The notes beneath the pieces were generated by a model that saw only the letters and a program-made list of their open reading frames with translations, was not told where the DNA came from and made no database searches. From NCBI GenBank assembly GCA_030642845.1, contig DAOWMZ010000172.1, positions 1-5,348 on the forward strand: DNA of 5,348 nt. Direction: 5' to 3'. Origin of the DNA: Candidatus Zixiibacteriota bacterium. GTDB lineage: Bacteria; Zixibacteria; MSB-5A5; GN15; FEB-12. Both the position numbers and the translations under genes were made by a program. Shown here piece by piece: positions 1-5,348 of this stretch (within the stretch, counting starts at the first letter, position 1; every line of letters begins with the position of its first letter).

Positions 1-602
1 ATTTCTGCCTGACGAACAGCTTCTGCATCAAGAATAGCCGCTCTCTTATCGCGTTCTGCTTTCATCTGACGACTCATAGCCTCTGTTATATCAACCGGCG
101 GATCAATACGCTGCATCTCAACCCGGTTGACTTTAACGCCCCACTTGTCAGTCGCTTCATCAAGCACATCACGGAGTTGGACGTTGACCACATCACGTGA
201 ACTTAAACAGGCATCCAGATCCATCTCGCCGATAACGTTTCTCAGATTTGTCTGTGCCAGTTTTGTTGCCGCCAGAATATAGTTGGAAATTTCATAACGA
301 GCTCTGGCCGGGTCTGTTACCTGAGCATAGATTACAGCATCCACTTCCACGTTTACGTTATCCTTAGTGATAACCATCTGTGGCGGGACATCAAGCACTA
401 CTTCACGCATATCAACTTTGATTACAGTATCAAAAAAGGGGACAATCATATTCAATCCCGGTTCCAGTAATCTCTGGTATTTACCCAATCGTTCTACCAA
501 CCCTCTCTCGAAGGGGCGAATGATGCGGATTGACATTGGGACAATGATAAATGCAAAAGCAACTATCACTATCAAAAATATTAATACCGGATTCATGTCC
601 AT
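1..602 (-). CDS. SPFH/band-7 domain protein (stomatin/QmcA-like), C-terminus cut by window edge
   Basis: SPFH-family proteins form membrane-bound oligomers that organise lipid microdomains and support membrane-protein quality control. The 200 codons visible show an N-terminal hydrophobic helix (about residues 5-21, NPVLIFLIVIVAFAFIIVP). The SPFH core follows from about residue 24, with the hallmark PFERGLVERLGKY at 30-42, then EPGLNMIVPFFDTV, VDMREVVLDVPPQ and ITKDNVNVEVDAVIYAQVTDP-type strands. From about residue 174 a charged, Ala/Glu/Arg-rich helix (QMKAERDKRAAI) begins the coiled coil typical of the family, and the frame is still open at base 1. Family members are usually 250-320 residues, so roughly the last third is missing. 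The start at 602 is preferred because a strong purine-rich ribosome site lies 7 bases upstream; a second ATG two codons later is possible. It lies 4 bases downstream of the nfeD-like gene, so the two are almost certainly co-transcribed, as in E. coli qmcA-ybbJ, though here the NfeD gene comes first. Confidence 0.93.
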   Translation of the reverse strand, partial: MDMNPVLIFLIVIVAFAFIIVPMSIRIIRPFERGLVERLGKYQRLLEPGLNMIVPFFDTVIKVDMREVVLDVPPQMVITKDNVNVEVDAVIYAQVTDPARARYEISNYILAATKLAQTNLRNVIGEMDLDACLSSRDVVNVQLRDVLDEATDKWGVKVNRVEMQRIDPPVDITEAMSRQMKAERDKRAAILDAEAVRQAE

Positions 603-606
603 TGTA

Positions 607-1044
607 TTATCCTTTCTCCTCTAACGGTTCAACATGAAGCTTTGTCCCGGTGACAGACTTAATGCGAACCTTTTGGTTAACTTCAATTTTATTATCAGCC
701 TGAGCAATCCAAACTTCCCCTTCAAACTTAACCTGGCCGCCCAGATCGGGGTCGATTGCTTTGGTTACCAGAGCCACTTTGCCTATCAAAGCATCAATAT
801 TACTTTTGCGTGGTGCCGGTTTGGTTATTTTTTTAGCAATATATCTTGTAAGTGGAAGCAACCCCAGAGTAACTACTACAAAAATTCCCAATTGCCAGTA
901 ATATTGATCGGGTGAAAAATAGCTGAAAATTCCAGCTATTACACTGCCGGCAACAAAGCAGACAAAAAAGAGTGTTGGACTAATAAGCTCCAAAATCAGA
1001 AAAATTACTGCTGCCGCCATCCATATCCAAAAAATTGTGGACAT
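607..1044 (-). CDS. NfeD-like short membrane protein with OB-fold
   Basis: This 145-residue protein matches the short NfeD form (YbbJ-like), which lacks the N-terminal ClpP-like serine protease domain of long NfeD. Hydrophobic segments at about residues 4-21, 25-43 and 50-70 form the membrane part, with the characteristic LELISPT motif (18-24) at the end of the first helix. The soluble tail (about 84-141) fits the NfeD OB-fold: ALIGKVALVTKAI, then GGQVKFEGEVWIAQA, and the closing strand TKLHVEPL. Proteins of this family partner with SPFH proteins encoded next to them, and an SPFH gene begins 4 bases after this stop codon. The start at 1044 has an AAGGG ribosome site 7 bases upstream. The gene is complete and its length is normal for the family. 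Its biochemical role is inferred from the family and the neighbour, not from catalytic residues. Confidence 0.93.
   Translation of the reverse strand: MSTIFWIWMAAAVIFLILELISPTLFFVCFVAGSVIAGIFSYFSPDQYYWQLGIFVVVTLGLLPLTRYIAKKITKPAPRKSNIDALIGKVALVTKAIDPDLGGQVKFEGEVWIAQADNKIEVNQKVRIKSVTGTKLHVEPLEEKG
610..621 (-). promoter_or_regulatory. Ribosome binding site for the SPFH gene, inside the nfeD-like 3' end
   Basis: On the minus strand the last codons of the nfeD-like gene read GAGGAGAAAGGA, directly before its TAA. This doubles as a purine-rich Shine-Dalgarno for the SPFH start at 602 (AAAGGA, 7-base spacer). The embedded site supports the chosen start and suggests translational coupling of the two genes. 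Confidence 0.7.
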
Positions 1045-1314
1045 AATTTTACCCTTGCACTTTCTTTAAAAATAATCCTTTGTGCTATGGTTACAGATAT
1101 TACCGAAGATTTCAACTTTTATTTGAAAAAATCGTTACAATTTTGACGAAAAATAACATATTTTGTATTTGTGGGTTTACAGCCTATCGAGATTATAACT
1201 CAAATTCGCTAAGTGGCCCATCGGATACATTAATATTGTGTGTTGATTATAGGTTGCTAATTAAATTTGAGATCATAATTTGTTGAAAATAACTATCTTA
1301 TGGAGAGAATACCA
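1045..1314. other. Divergent intergenic region, AT-rich, presumed promoters for both sides
   Basis: This 270-base AT-rich stretch lies between the minus-strand nfeD/SPFH pair and the plus-strand S41 peptidase gene, so it must carry promoters for both directions unless transcription enters from outside. No convincing coding region is seen. On the plus strand TTGCTA (1254-1259), 16 bases, then TAATTT (1276-1281) could be a weak -35/-10 pair for the peptidase. The match to sigma-70 consensus is poor and is not claimed as a promoter. CTCAAATT (1199-1206) recurs inverted as AATTTGAG (1264-1271), and GATTATA occurs directly at 1191-1197 and 1245-1251. These could be operator half-sites or chance in AT-rich DNA. 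Confidence 0.5.
1302..1307 (+). promoter_or_regulatory. Ribosome binding site deciding the S41 peptidase start
   Basis: GGAGAG lies 7 bases before the ATG at 1315. It overlaps the in-frame ATG at 1300, which has no ribosome site of its own upstream. The start at 1315 also gives a clean signal peptide with Lys at position 2, so the upstream ATG is probably not used. Confidence 0.75.
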
Positions 1315-2670
1315 ATGAAACAATTATTTTTATGTTTTTGGATGCTGTTTTTACTCTTTTCAAACGGTAATGCCGAACAAACACAAAGTGATAATACTGA
1401 ACTTAATGATGTAGAAAAAATTTATGGTTTGGCCTTATTCTGGCAGGAAGTAAATTATAATTTTGCATATTTTGATCAGGTTCCGGATCTTAACTGGGAT
1501 AGTACTTTTAAGGAGTTTATTCCAAAAGTTTTAGAAACTAAAAATACTTACGATTACTACAAAGTTCTTCAACATTTTGCAGCTCTTCTTAACGATGGGC
1601 ATACCGGTGTATCAATGCCTCAGAATTACTGGGATTCACTGGACCGCCCTAAAGTTGGTCTGCTTGAAATGCAGGAGAAAATTTACATCAGTAATGTCGA
1701 CACATCTCTTAAAGATATAATTCCCTTAGGTTCCGAGCTAGTCGCTGTTGATGGCATTCCTACCAGAGATTATATGATGGAGAAGGTTTTTCCATACTTT
1801 TCATCTTCAACTGATCACTGGCGATGGTATTTCTGTGGATTTCATATACTGTCCGGATGGCATGATACCGAAGTAAAATTAACATTCCTTACACTTGGGA
1901 ATGATACATTAGAAATCAACCTGGTCCGCAACCGAACCGGACTTGAATGGTACCCGCCATTAGAAACAAGTGGAGGTCTTACTGAGTTTCGCTGGCTTGA
2001 GGACAGCATTGTCTATATCGCTTTGAATAGTTTTAATGATATGAAGACTGCGGATGACTTCGAGAAATATCTGCTTGAATTAAGTTCTGCTCGTGGGTTA
2101 ATTATTGATGTTCGCAAAAATGGAGGTGGTAATACCGGTGTGGGAGCACGTATTCTTTCACACTTTACAACCGATACTCTTATCGGATCAACCTGGAAAA
2201 CCCGAGAACACCGCGGGGCTCATAAAGCTTGGGGAAGTTTTGACACATTATCCGAAACAGAGAACAGAGCCTATTTCGAAGGTAATGCCTGGTTTGAAGG
2301 TTCACCTTATAAACACCCCCCAGCGGATAGCAATATTCTTACTTATCCGGTTGCGATTTTGATGAATCATTGGACCGCATCGGCTGCCGAAGATTTCCTT
2401 GTCATGACCGATCAGCTAAAAAATATTACCCTCATCGGAGAACCTTCAAACGGAAGCACCGGTCAACCTGTTTCTTTTAATCTTCCGGGGGGAGGATGGG
2501 GTCGGGTTTGTGCCAAACGAGATACCTATCCGGATGGTCGTGACTTTGTGGGTGTTGGTGTACAACCACATATTCTTGTTGAGCCGAAATTGGACGATAT
2601 GCTTTCAGGTGAAGATATTATTTTACAACGAGCCGTTAAACATATGGATTCATTATTGAAAAATGATTAG
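1315..2670 (+). CDS. Exported S41-family (C-terminal processing/tricorn-like) peptidase
   Basis: This is a serine peptidase of family S41, expected outside the cytoplasmic membrane; its substrate is unknown. From the start at 1315 it has 451 residues. A signal peptide fits residues 1-20 (Lys2, a hydrophobic core rich in Leu/Phe, and cleavage after GNA). LNDGHTG (92-98) is the N-terminal-domain motif common in this family, with His96 a candidate catalytic residue. A PDZ-like segment follows (about 115-200, containing PLGSELVAVDGIP). The catalytic core (about 230-430) has LIIDVRKNGGGNTG (262-275) and HWTASAAEDF (352-361), which places the nucleophile at Ser356. The usual CtpA-type Lys, expected about 25 residues later in a GExTxGK context, is absent: the sequence reads GEPSNGSTGQP (375-385). 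It therefore resembles the His-dependent tricorn/IRBP-like branch rather than classic Ser/Lys CtpA. An upstream in-frame ATG at 1300 is less likely. No terminator hairpin with a T-run follows; the next feature is a repeat element 11 bases after the stop. Confidence 0.9.
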   Translation: MKQLFLCFWMLFLLFSNGNAEQTQSDNTELNDVEKIYGLALFWQEVNYNFAYFDQVPDLNWDSTFKEFIPKVLETKNTYDYYKVLQHFAALLNDGHTGVSMPQNYWDSLDRPKVGLLEMQEKIYISNVDTSLKDIIPLGSELVAVDGIPTRDYMMEKVFPYFSSSTDHWRWYFCGFHILSGWHDTEVKLTFLTLGNDTLEINLVRNRTGLEWYPPLETSGGLTEFRWLEDSIVYIALNSFNDMKTADDFEKYLLELSSARGLIIDVRKNGGGNTGVGARILSHFTTDTLIGSTWKTREHRGAHKAWGSFDTLSETENRAYFEGNAWFEGSPYKHPPADSNILTYPVAILMNHWTASAAEDFLVMTDQLKNITLIGEPSNGSTGQPVSFNLPGGGWGRVCAKRDTYPDGRDFVGVGVQPHILVEPKLDDMLSGEDIILQRAVKHMDSLLKND

Positions 2671-2681
2671 CCAAAACATTT

Positions 2682-2700
2682 GGGACTGTTGATAAACCCC
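2682..2700 (+). repeat. Left terminal inverted repeat of the candidate element
   Basis: GGGACTGTTGATAAACCCC, preceded directly by ATTT (2678-2681). It pairs with 2840-2858 at 15 of 19 positions. Confidence 0.5.
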
Positions 2701-2839
2701 ATGTATGTTATTGAGATGTGATTCGTCTTCTCATACGGGCGACACAAGGCCGCTCTCTACGCGGGATTATACAGTTTTTGCGTAGCGATGGGGCTTGTCA
2801 ACGACATAATATGTCTCCGTCGTTCTTTTCTGCTCCAAA

Positions 2840-2858
2840 GGACTTTTTCAACAGGCCC
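2840..2858 (-). repeat. Right terminal inverted repeat of the candidate element
   Basis: GGACTTTTTCAACAGGCCC, followed directly by ATTT (2859-2862). Its complement reads inward like the left end. Confidence 0.5.
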
Positions 2859-2860
2859 AT

Positions 2861-2892
2861 TTGTAAGAGCACAGCATGCTGTGCCCCTACAA
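2861..2892. repeat. 32-bp palindrome around GCACAGCA/TGCTGTGC
   Basis: The two 16-base arms, TTGTAAGAGCACAGCA and TGCTGTGCCCCTACAA, pair at 14 of 16 positions. The central 16 bases (2869-2884) are a perfect palindrome with no loop. Both mismatches are A opposite C, so a perfect ancestor with a GGGGCACAG arm is easily imagined. It starts inside the right-hand ATTT of the 177-bp element. As DNA it could form a cruciform; without a T-run it is not a standard intrinsic terminator. Confidence 0.7.
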
Positions 2893-2893
2893 G

Positions 2894-2991
2894 AATTTGT
2901 GGGCATCGGCCATCCACAAAATGTGGCTGGCAGACGTCCCTCGTCTGCTGCTTTCAAGGGGCACACGAGGACGTGTGCCGCCCACAAAATT
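2894..2991. repeat. Cloverleaf-like structured block: outer stem enclosing three hairpins
   Basis: TTTGTGGGC (2896-2904) and GCCCACAAA (2980-2988) form a perfect 9-bp outer stem; flanking AATT-type bases nearly extend it. Three hairpins lie in sequence inside. The first is GCCA-t-CCACA-AAA-TGTGG-c-TGGC (2909-2931, one mismatch). The second is GCAGACG-TCCCT-CGTCTGC (2930-2948, 7 bp). The third is GGCACACG-AGGA-CGTGTGCC (2960-2979, 8 bp), which stacks directly on the outer stem. Hairpins one and two share two bases, so one loses its closing pairs when the other is complete. The block is clearly GC-richer than the flanking DNA. It may be an interspersed palindromic repeat (REP/BIME-like) or a structured RNA; the strand is undetermined. 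It ends about 28 bases before the methyltransferase start. Confidence 0.6.
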
Positions 2992-3007
2992 GATATATAA
3001 ATTAGAC

Positions 3008-3012
3008 AAGGA
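3008..3012 (+). promoter_or_regulatory. Ribosome binding site of the methyltransferase gene
   Basis: AAGGA with a 6-base spacer to the ATG at 3019. It sits just outside the cloverleaf-like block, so folding of that block in a read-through mRNA could affect access to it (inference). Confidence 0.65.
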
Positions 3013-3018
3013 TTTTTA

Positions 3019-3789
3019 ATGAAATATAGCGAACCATACTCGAAACTTGCTATCGTTTATGATCTTATGCACGCCGATAACCATTCTCTTAATATGGTGG
3101 AATACACAATAAAGATAATTAAACGTTTCAAAATAAAAGCCGCTTGCGGCCTTGATTTGTGTTGCGGGACAGGATCTGCTATTGAGCAATTCCAAAAAAA
3201 AGGATACAAAGTATCCGGACTTGATGGAAGTGCAGCTATGCTTGCGGTAGCAGCAAAAAAGCTTAAAAACAAAAATGTAAAGCTGTATAGAAAATCTCTT
3301 CCTAATTTCAGGATTCTCTCAACAGAAAATTCTACTAAAATTGAGCAGTTCGATTTGATAACTTCGTTTTATGATTCACTAAATTATCTCAAAAGTGAAA
3401 CTCAACTTAAACAGGCTTTTAAATCGGTCGCCAATCATTTAGTAAGCGGAGGATGGTTTATTTTTGATATGAACACGCCGGTTGCTCTCAGGACTATCTG
3501 GGGCGGACAGGTCTATGCAGGCAGTCAGGACAACCTGGCCTGGATTTGGAAGAATGAATATAATCCAAAGACAAAGTTCGCTAGTGTGCATATAACATGT
3601 TTTTACAAAGTGGGAAAAGAGTGGAAACGATTCGATGAACTTCACACTGAACGCGCTTACAGCAATACAACTCTGAGAAGATTATTAAGAGAAACAGGGT
3701 TTCTTGTTAAAGGGGTTTTTCGTTGCGGTACTTTTGATAAAGCTGATAAAGATACCACCCGGGTTTGTATTGTAGCAAAAAAACGATAA
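3019..3789 (+). CDS. Class I SAM-dependent methyltransferase, substrate unknown
   Basis: This 256-residue cytosolic protein has a Rossmann-type methyltransferase core. The N-terminal YSKLAIVYDLM (7-17) is the usual cap helix of this group. Motif I, GLDLCCGTGS (44-53), binds S-adenosylmethionine. Motif II is VSGLDGSAAML (65-75), where Asp69 would contact the ribose hydroxyls. The fourth strand is FDLITSFYDSLNYL (112-125), followed by the helix and strand VANHLVSGGWFIFDMNTP (138-155). The C-terminal part has the YSNTTLRRLLRETGF segment common to Methyltransf_25/11-type small-molecule enzymes. Nothing visible marks the substrate; DNA and RNA catalytic motifs such as NPPY are absent. The gene has its own ribosome site, is separated from the upstream peptidase gene by 348 bases of repeats, and is followed by a kinase gene 79 bases downstream. 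It looks complete and may be transcribed alone or with the kinase gene. Confidence 0.9.
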   Translation: MKYSEPYSKLAIVYDLMHADNHSLNMVEYTIKIIKRFKIKAACGLDLCCGTGSAIEQFQKKGYKVSGLDGSAAMLAVAAKKLKNKNVKLYRKSLPNFRILSTENSTKIEQFDLITSFYDSLNYLKSETQLKQAFKSVANHLVSGGWFIFDMNTPVALRTIWGGQVYAGSQDNLAWIWKNEYNPKTKFASVHITCFYKVGKEWKRFDELHTERAYSNTTLRRLLRETGFLVKGVFRCGTFDKADKDTTRVCIVAKKR

Positions 3790-3868
3790 CTATTCCGAAA
3801 TTTCATAGTTGCTATTACTTTCTACGTTTCTTTAATTATTATTATATGATAATATTGCAGAGGTTTTC

Positions 3869-5348
3869 ATGTCTGAAAATCCTAACGACAACGACAATAC
3901 ACAAACCCATATTGCCCTGACTAAGGGAACCGAAGTCGGTCACTACCGAATTATCGAGAAAATCGGTGCCGGTGGGATGGGTGAAGTGTATCTGGCTGAG
4001 GACAGAAGTCTTAAAAGAAATGTAGCTCTCAAATTTCTGCCATCGCATTTATGCCAGGATGACGATTGCAGAGCTCGTTTCAAACGGGAAGCTCAAGCAG
4101 TAGCTAAGTTAGATCATCCAAATATTGTCACAATATATCAGGTTAGCGAATTTCAGGGGCGACCATTCTTTGCTATGCAGCTCGTTGAAGGTCAATCTTT
4201 GCGTGAATTATTCAAAGGCAATGAATTAAGTTTTGAACGCATCATAGAACTGGCAATTCAAATATGCGATGGCTTGAATGCTGCTTATGATAAGAAAATC
4301 ACCCACCGGGATATCAAACCTTCCAATATCGTCATTGATGCTTACGGTCGACCGAAAATACTGGACTTTGGTTTGGCTGCCATTCAGGGAGGCGAGCATC
4401 TTACAAAAACAGGTTCCACATTGGGTACTGTGCGATATATGTCGCCGGAGCAGGTACAGGGAAAAGATGTTGATCATCGCTCCGATCTTTTTTCTTTAGG
4501 TGTTGTTCTGTATGAAATGATTGCTGGTAAAACACCATTCGAGAGAGACAATGAGATGGCAACTCTTAAGGCTATCACACAAGACAATCCTGAACCATTA
4601 GCTCGATATAAATCTGATATTCCGGAAGAACTCCAGCGTACTGTTTCCAAATTGCTGGAAAAAAATCCATCAATGCGATACCAAGTCCCGGCAGGTGTAA
4701 TCAGTGATCTGAGGCGATTGGTTGCCCCGACTCAAACCTCTCTTTCGATAACAACAGACAAGCAAAAAAAACGAAAGCCATTAATGGCAAGTATTGGGTT
4801 TATGGGCATAGTGTTGATAGCCGTATTATATACGCAATTCCTAAAGAAAGATGATGTTTCCGTTGAATCAGAGAGCAGAAAGATGCTGGCGGTTTTGCCG
4901 TTTGAGAATCTGGGTAGTGCAGAAGATGAGAATTTCGCCGACGGAATCACCGATGCAATTACGTCCCGTATCGCTAAAATCAGTGGCTTAGGAGTTATCT
5001 CCCGCACCAGTGCCATGAAATATAAAGAGTCTGATAAAACACTTAAGCAAATTGGCGCCGAACTAGGCGTGAGCTATATCCTTGAAGGAACAATCCTATG
5101 GGACAAAAGTGGTGATACTGATCATGTGCGCATAATTCCACAATTGATTAAGGTCTCCGATGACAGCCATATCTGGACTGAAACCTATGAGCGTAAGATG
5201 ACGCAAATTTTTGCTGTCCAAGCAGGTATTGCTACTTCAATAGCAGAAAAACTTAATATTACATTGCTTCAACCTGAACTTGATGCTCTGGCAGAACAAC
5301 CGACTAAAAACACACATGCTTACCATGCATTTCTTGCGGGAAAAAGAC
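3869..5348 (+). CDS. Membrane-anchored Hanks-type Ser/Thr kinase with TolB-N/FlgO-like domain, C-terminus cut by window edge
   Basis: The kinase phosphorylates Ser/Thr on unknown targets. All 493 visible codons are open. The cytosolic kinase domain (about 26-288) has the Gly-rich loop IGAGGMGEVY (32-41), Lys55, helix-C Glu74, the catalytic loop HRDIKPSN (146-153, base Asp148), DFG (166-168), activation-loop threonines 179-187 and GTVRYMSPE (186-194), so it looks active. HRD with Arg marks an RD kinase normally controlled by activation-loop phosphorylation. A basic stretch KQKKRKP (298-304) precedes one transmembrane helix (about 305-322). Next comes the domain found in many bacterial kinases and adenylate cyclases: MLAVLPFENLGS (339-350), FADGITDAI, VISRTSAMKYK, LGVSYILEGTI and HIWTETYER. 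The last residues (AYHAFLAGKD) look like the first helix of a TPR array, so TPR repeats probably follow beyond the window. The start is chosen on an AGAGG site 5 bases upstream. The ligand is unknown. Confidence 0.93.
   Translation, partial: MSENPNDNDNTQTHIALTKGTEVGHYRIIEKIGAGGMGEVYLAEDRSLKRNVALKFLPSHLCQDDDCRARFKREAQAVAKLDHPNIVTIYQVSEFQGRPFFAMQLVEGQSLRELFKGNELSFERIIELAIQICDGLNAAYDKKITHRDIKPSNIVIDAYGRPKILDFGLAAIQGGEHLTKTGSTLGTVRYMSPEQVQGKDVDHRSDLFSLGVVLYEMIAGKTPFERDNEMATLKAITQDNPEPLARYKSDIPEELQRTVSKLLEKNPSMRYQVPAGVISDLRRLVAPTQTSLSITTDKQKKRKPLMASIGFMGIVLIAVLYTQFLKKDDVSVESESRKMLAVLPFENLGSAEDENFADGITDAITSRIAKISGLGVISRTSAMKYKESDKTLKQIGAELGVSYILEGTILWDKSGDTDHVRIIPQLIKVSDDSHIWTETYERKMTQIFAVQAGIATSIAEKLNITLLQPELDALAEQPTKNTHAYHAFLAGKR

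Larger units (their letters stand above)
2682..2858. mobile_element. Candidate MITE or relic insertion element, 177 bp, with TIRs and 4-bp target duplication
   Basis: The element begins GGGACTGTTGATAAACCCC and ends GGACTTTTTCAACAGGCCC. The reverse complement of the first matches the second at 15 of 19 positions, including CAACAG near the tip. ATTT stands immediately outside both ends (2678-2681 and 2859-2862), as a target-site duplication would. The interior has no convincing gene. It holds a CTACGC/GCGTAG inverted repeat (2757-2762, 2780-2785), a GACATA-A-TATGTC palindrome (2803-2815), and a third TIR-like string GGGGCTTGTCAAC (2790-2802). Size, TIRs, duplication and lack of a transposase fit a non-autonomous miniature element. 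The TIR tip resembles insertion-sequence ends containing GTTGAAAAA, but I cannot assign a family. Four mismatches suggest it is old or cross-mobilised. Confidence 0.5.

Noticed and set aside
367..915. Plus-strand open frames at 367-624 and 634-915
   Set aside because: They lie antisense to the clear SPFH and NfeD-like genes and have no features of their own.
1080..1286. 68-codon open frame in the divergent spacer
   Set aside because: Its translation is rich in Tyr/Ile/Phe/Leu as expected from AT-rich DNA, it has no ribosome site and no recognisable motif, and it occupies the expected promoter region.
1321..1345. Lipoprotein signal for the S41 peptidase (Leu-Phe-Leu-Cys near the N-terminus)
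   Set aside because: Cys7 lies before the hydrophobic core, too early for a lipobox. A signal peptidase I site after residue 20 fits better.
2896..2988. tRNA or tmRNA because of the cloverleaf-like fold
   Set aside because: There is no T-loop GTTCRANYC motif, no D-loop consensus, no 7-bp acceptor with discriminator or CCA, and the arm sizes do not fit a tRNA.
2960..2990. Intrinsic terminator from the GGCACACG/CGTGTGCC hairpin
   Set aside because: The stem is strong but no T-run follows on the plus strand, and on the minus strand the hairpin is followed by CTTGAAAG, again without a T-run.
2718..3000. Open frames of 70-91 codons on both strands across the peptidase-methyltransferase spacer
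   Set aside because: They overlap each other in several frames, have Cys/Arg/Pro-rich unstructured translations, lack good ribosome sites, and run through the inverted repeats. They are best explained as by-products of GC-rich repeat DNA.
3809..3850. Promoter for the kinase gene (TTGCTA at 3809, AT-rich run and TATGAT at 3845)
   Set aside because: TTGCTA has no good -10 box at 16-18 bases, and TATGAT has no -35 at the right distance. The AT-rich spacer could hold a promoter but none can be assigned.

Overview
The window is a piece of bacterial chromosome, moderately AT-rich, with five protein genes. The organism cannot be named from sequence alone. A Ser/Thr kinase fused through one membrane segment to a TolB-N/adenylate-cyclase-type sensor-like domain, an exported S41 peptidase, and GC-rich palindromic repeats between AT-rich genes together recall uncultivated FCB-group or related lineages (Zixibacteria, Calditrichota, Marinimicrobia and similar). 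This is a low-confidence impression from gene content.

Left part (1-1044, minus strand): a two-gene unit, read right to left. It holds a short NfeD-like membrane protein with a C-terminal OB-fold, followed 4 bases later by an SPFH/band-7 (stomatin, QmcA-like) protein that runs off the window start. This is the classical NfeD-SPFH pair for membrane-microdomain organisation or quality control. A 270-base AT-rich divergent intergenic region (1045-1314) separates it from the plus-strand genes.

Middle (1315-3789, plus strand): an exported S41-family peptidase and, after a 348-base gap, a class I SAM-dependent methyltransferase. The gap is the most unusual part of the window. It contains (a) a 177-bp non-coding element with imperfect 19-bp terminal inverted repeats and a perfect flanking ATTT/ATTT duplication, which looks like a MITE or relic insertion sequence. 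Directly abutting it are (b) a 32-bp palindrome and (c) a 93-base block in which a 9-bp outer stem encloses three successive hairpins, a cloverleaf-like arrangement.

Right part (3869-5348, plus strand): the N-terminal 493 codons of a membrane-anchored Hanks-type Ser/Thr kinase with a complete set of catalytic motifs, one transmembrane helix and a TolB-N/FlgO-like domain. It is cut by the window edge where TPR repeats would be expected.

No pathway clearly links the genes. The kinase and the SPFH/NfeD pair are envelope or signalling housekeeping functions, the peptidase is exported, and the methyltransferase substrate is unknown. No tRNA, rRNA, CRISPR array or convincing intrinsic terminator was seen.
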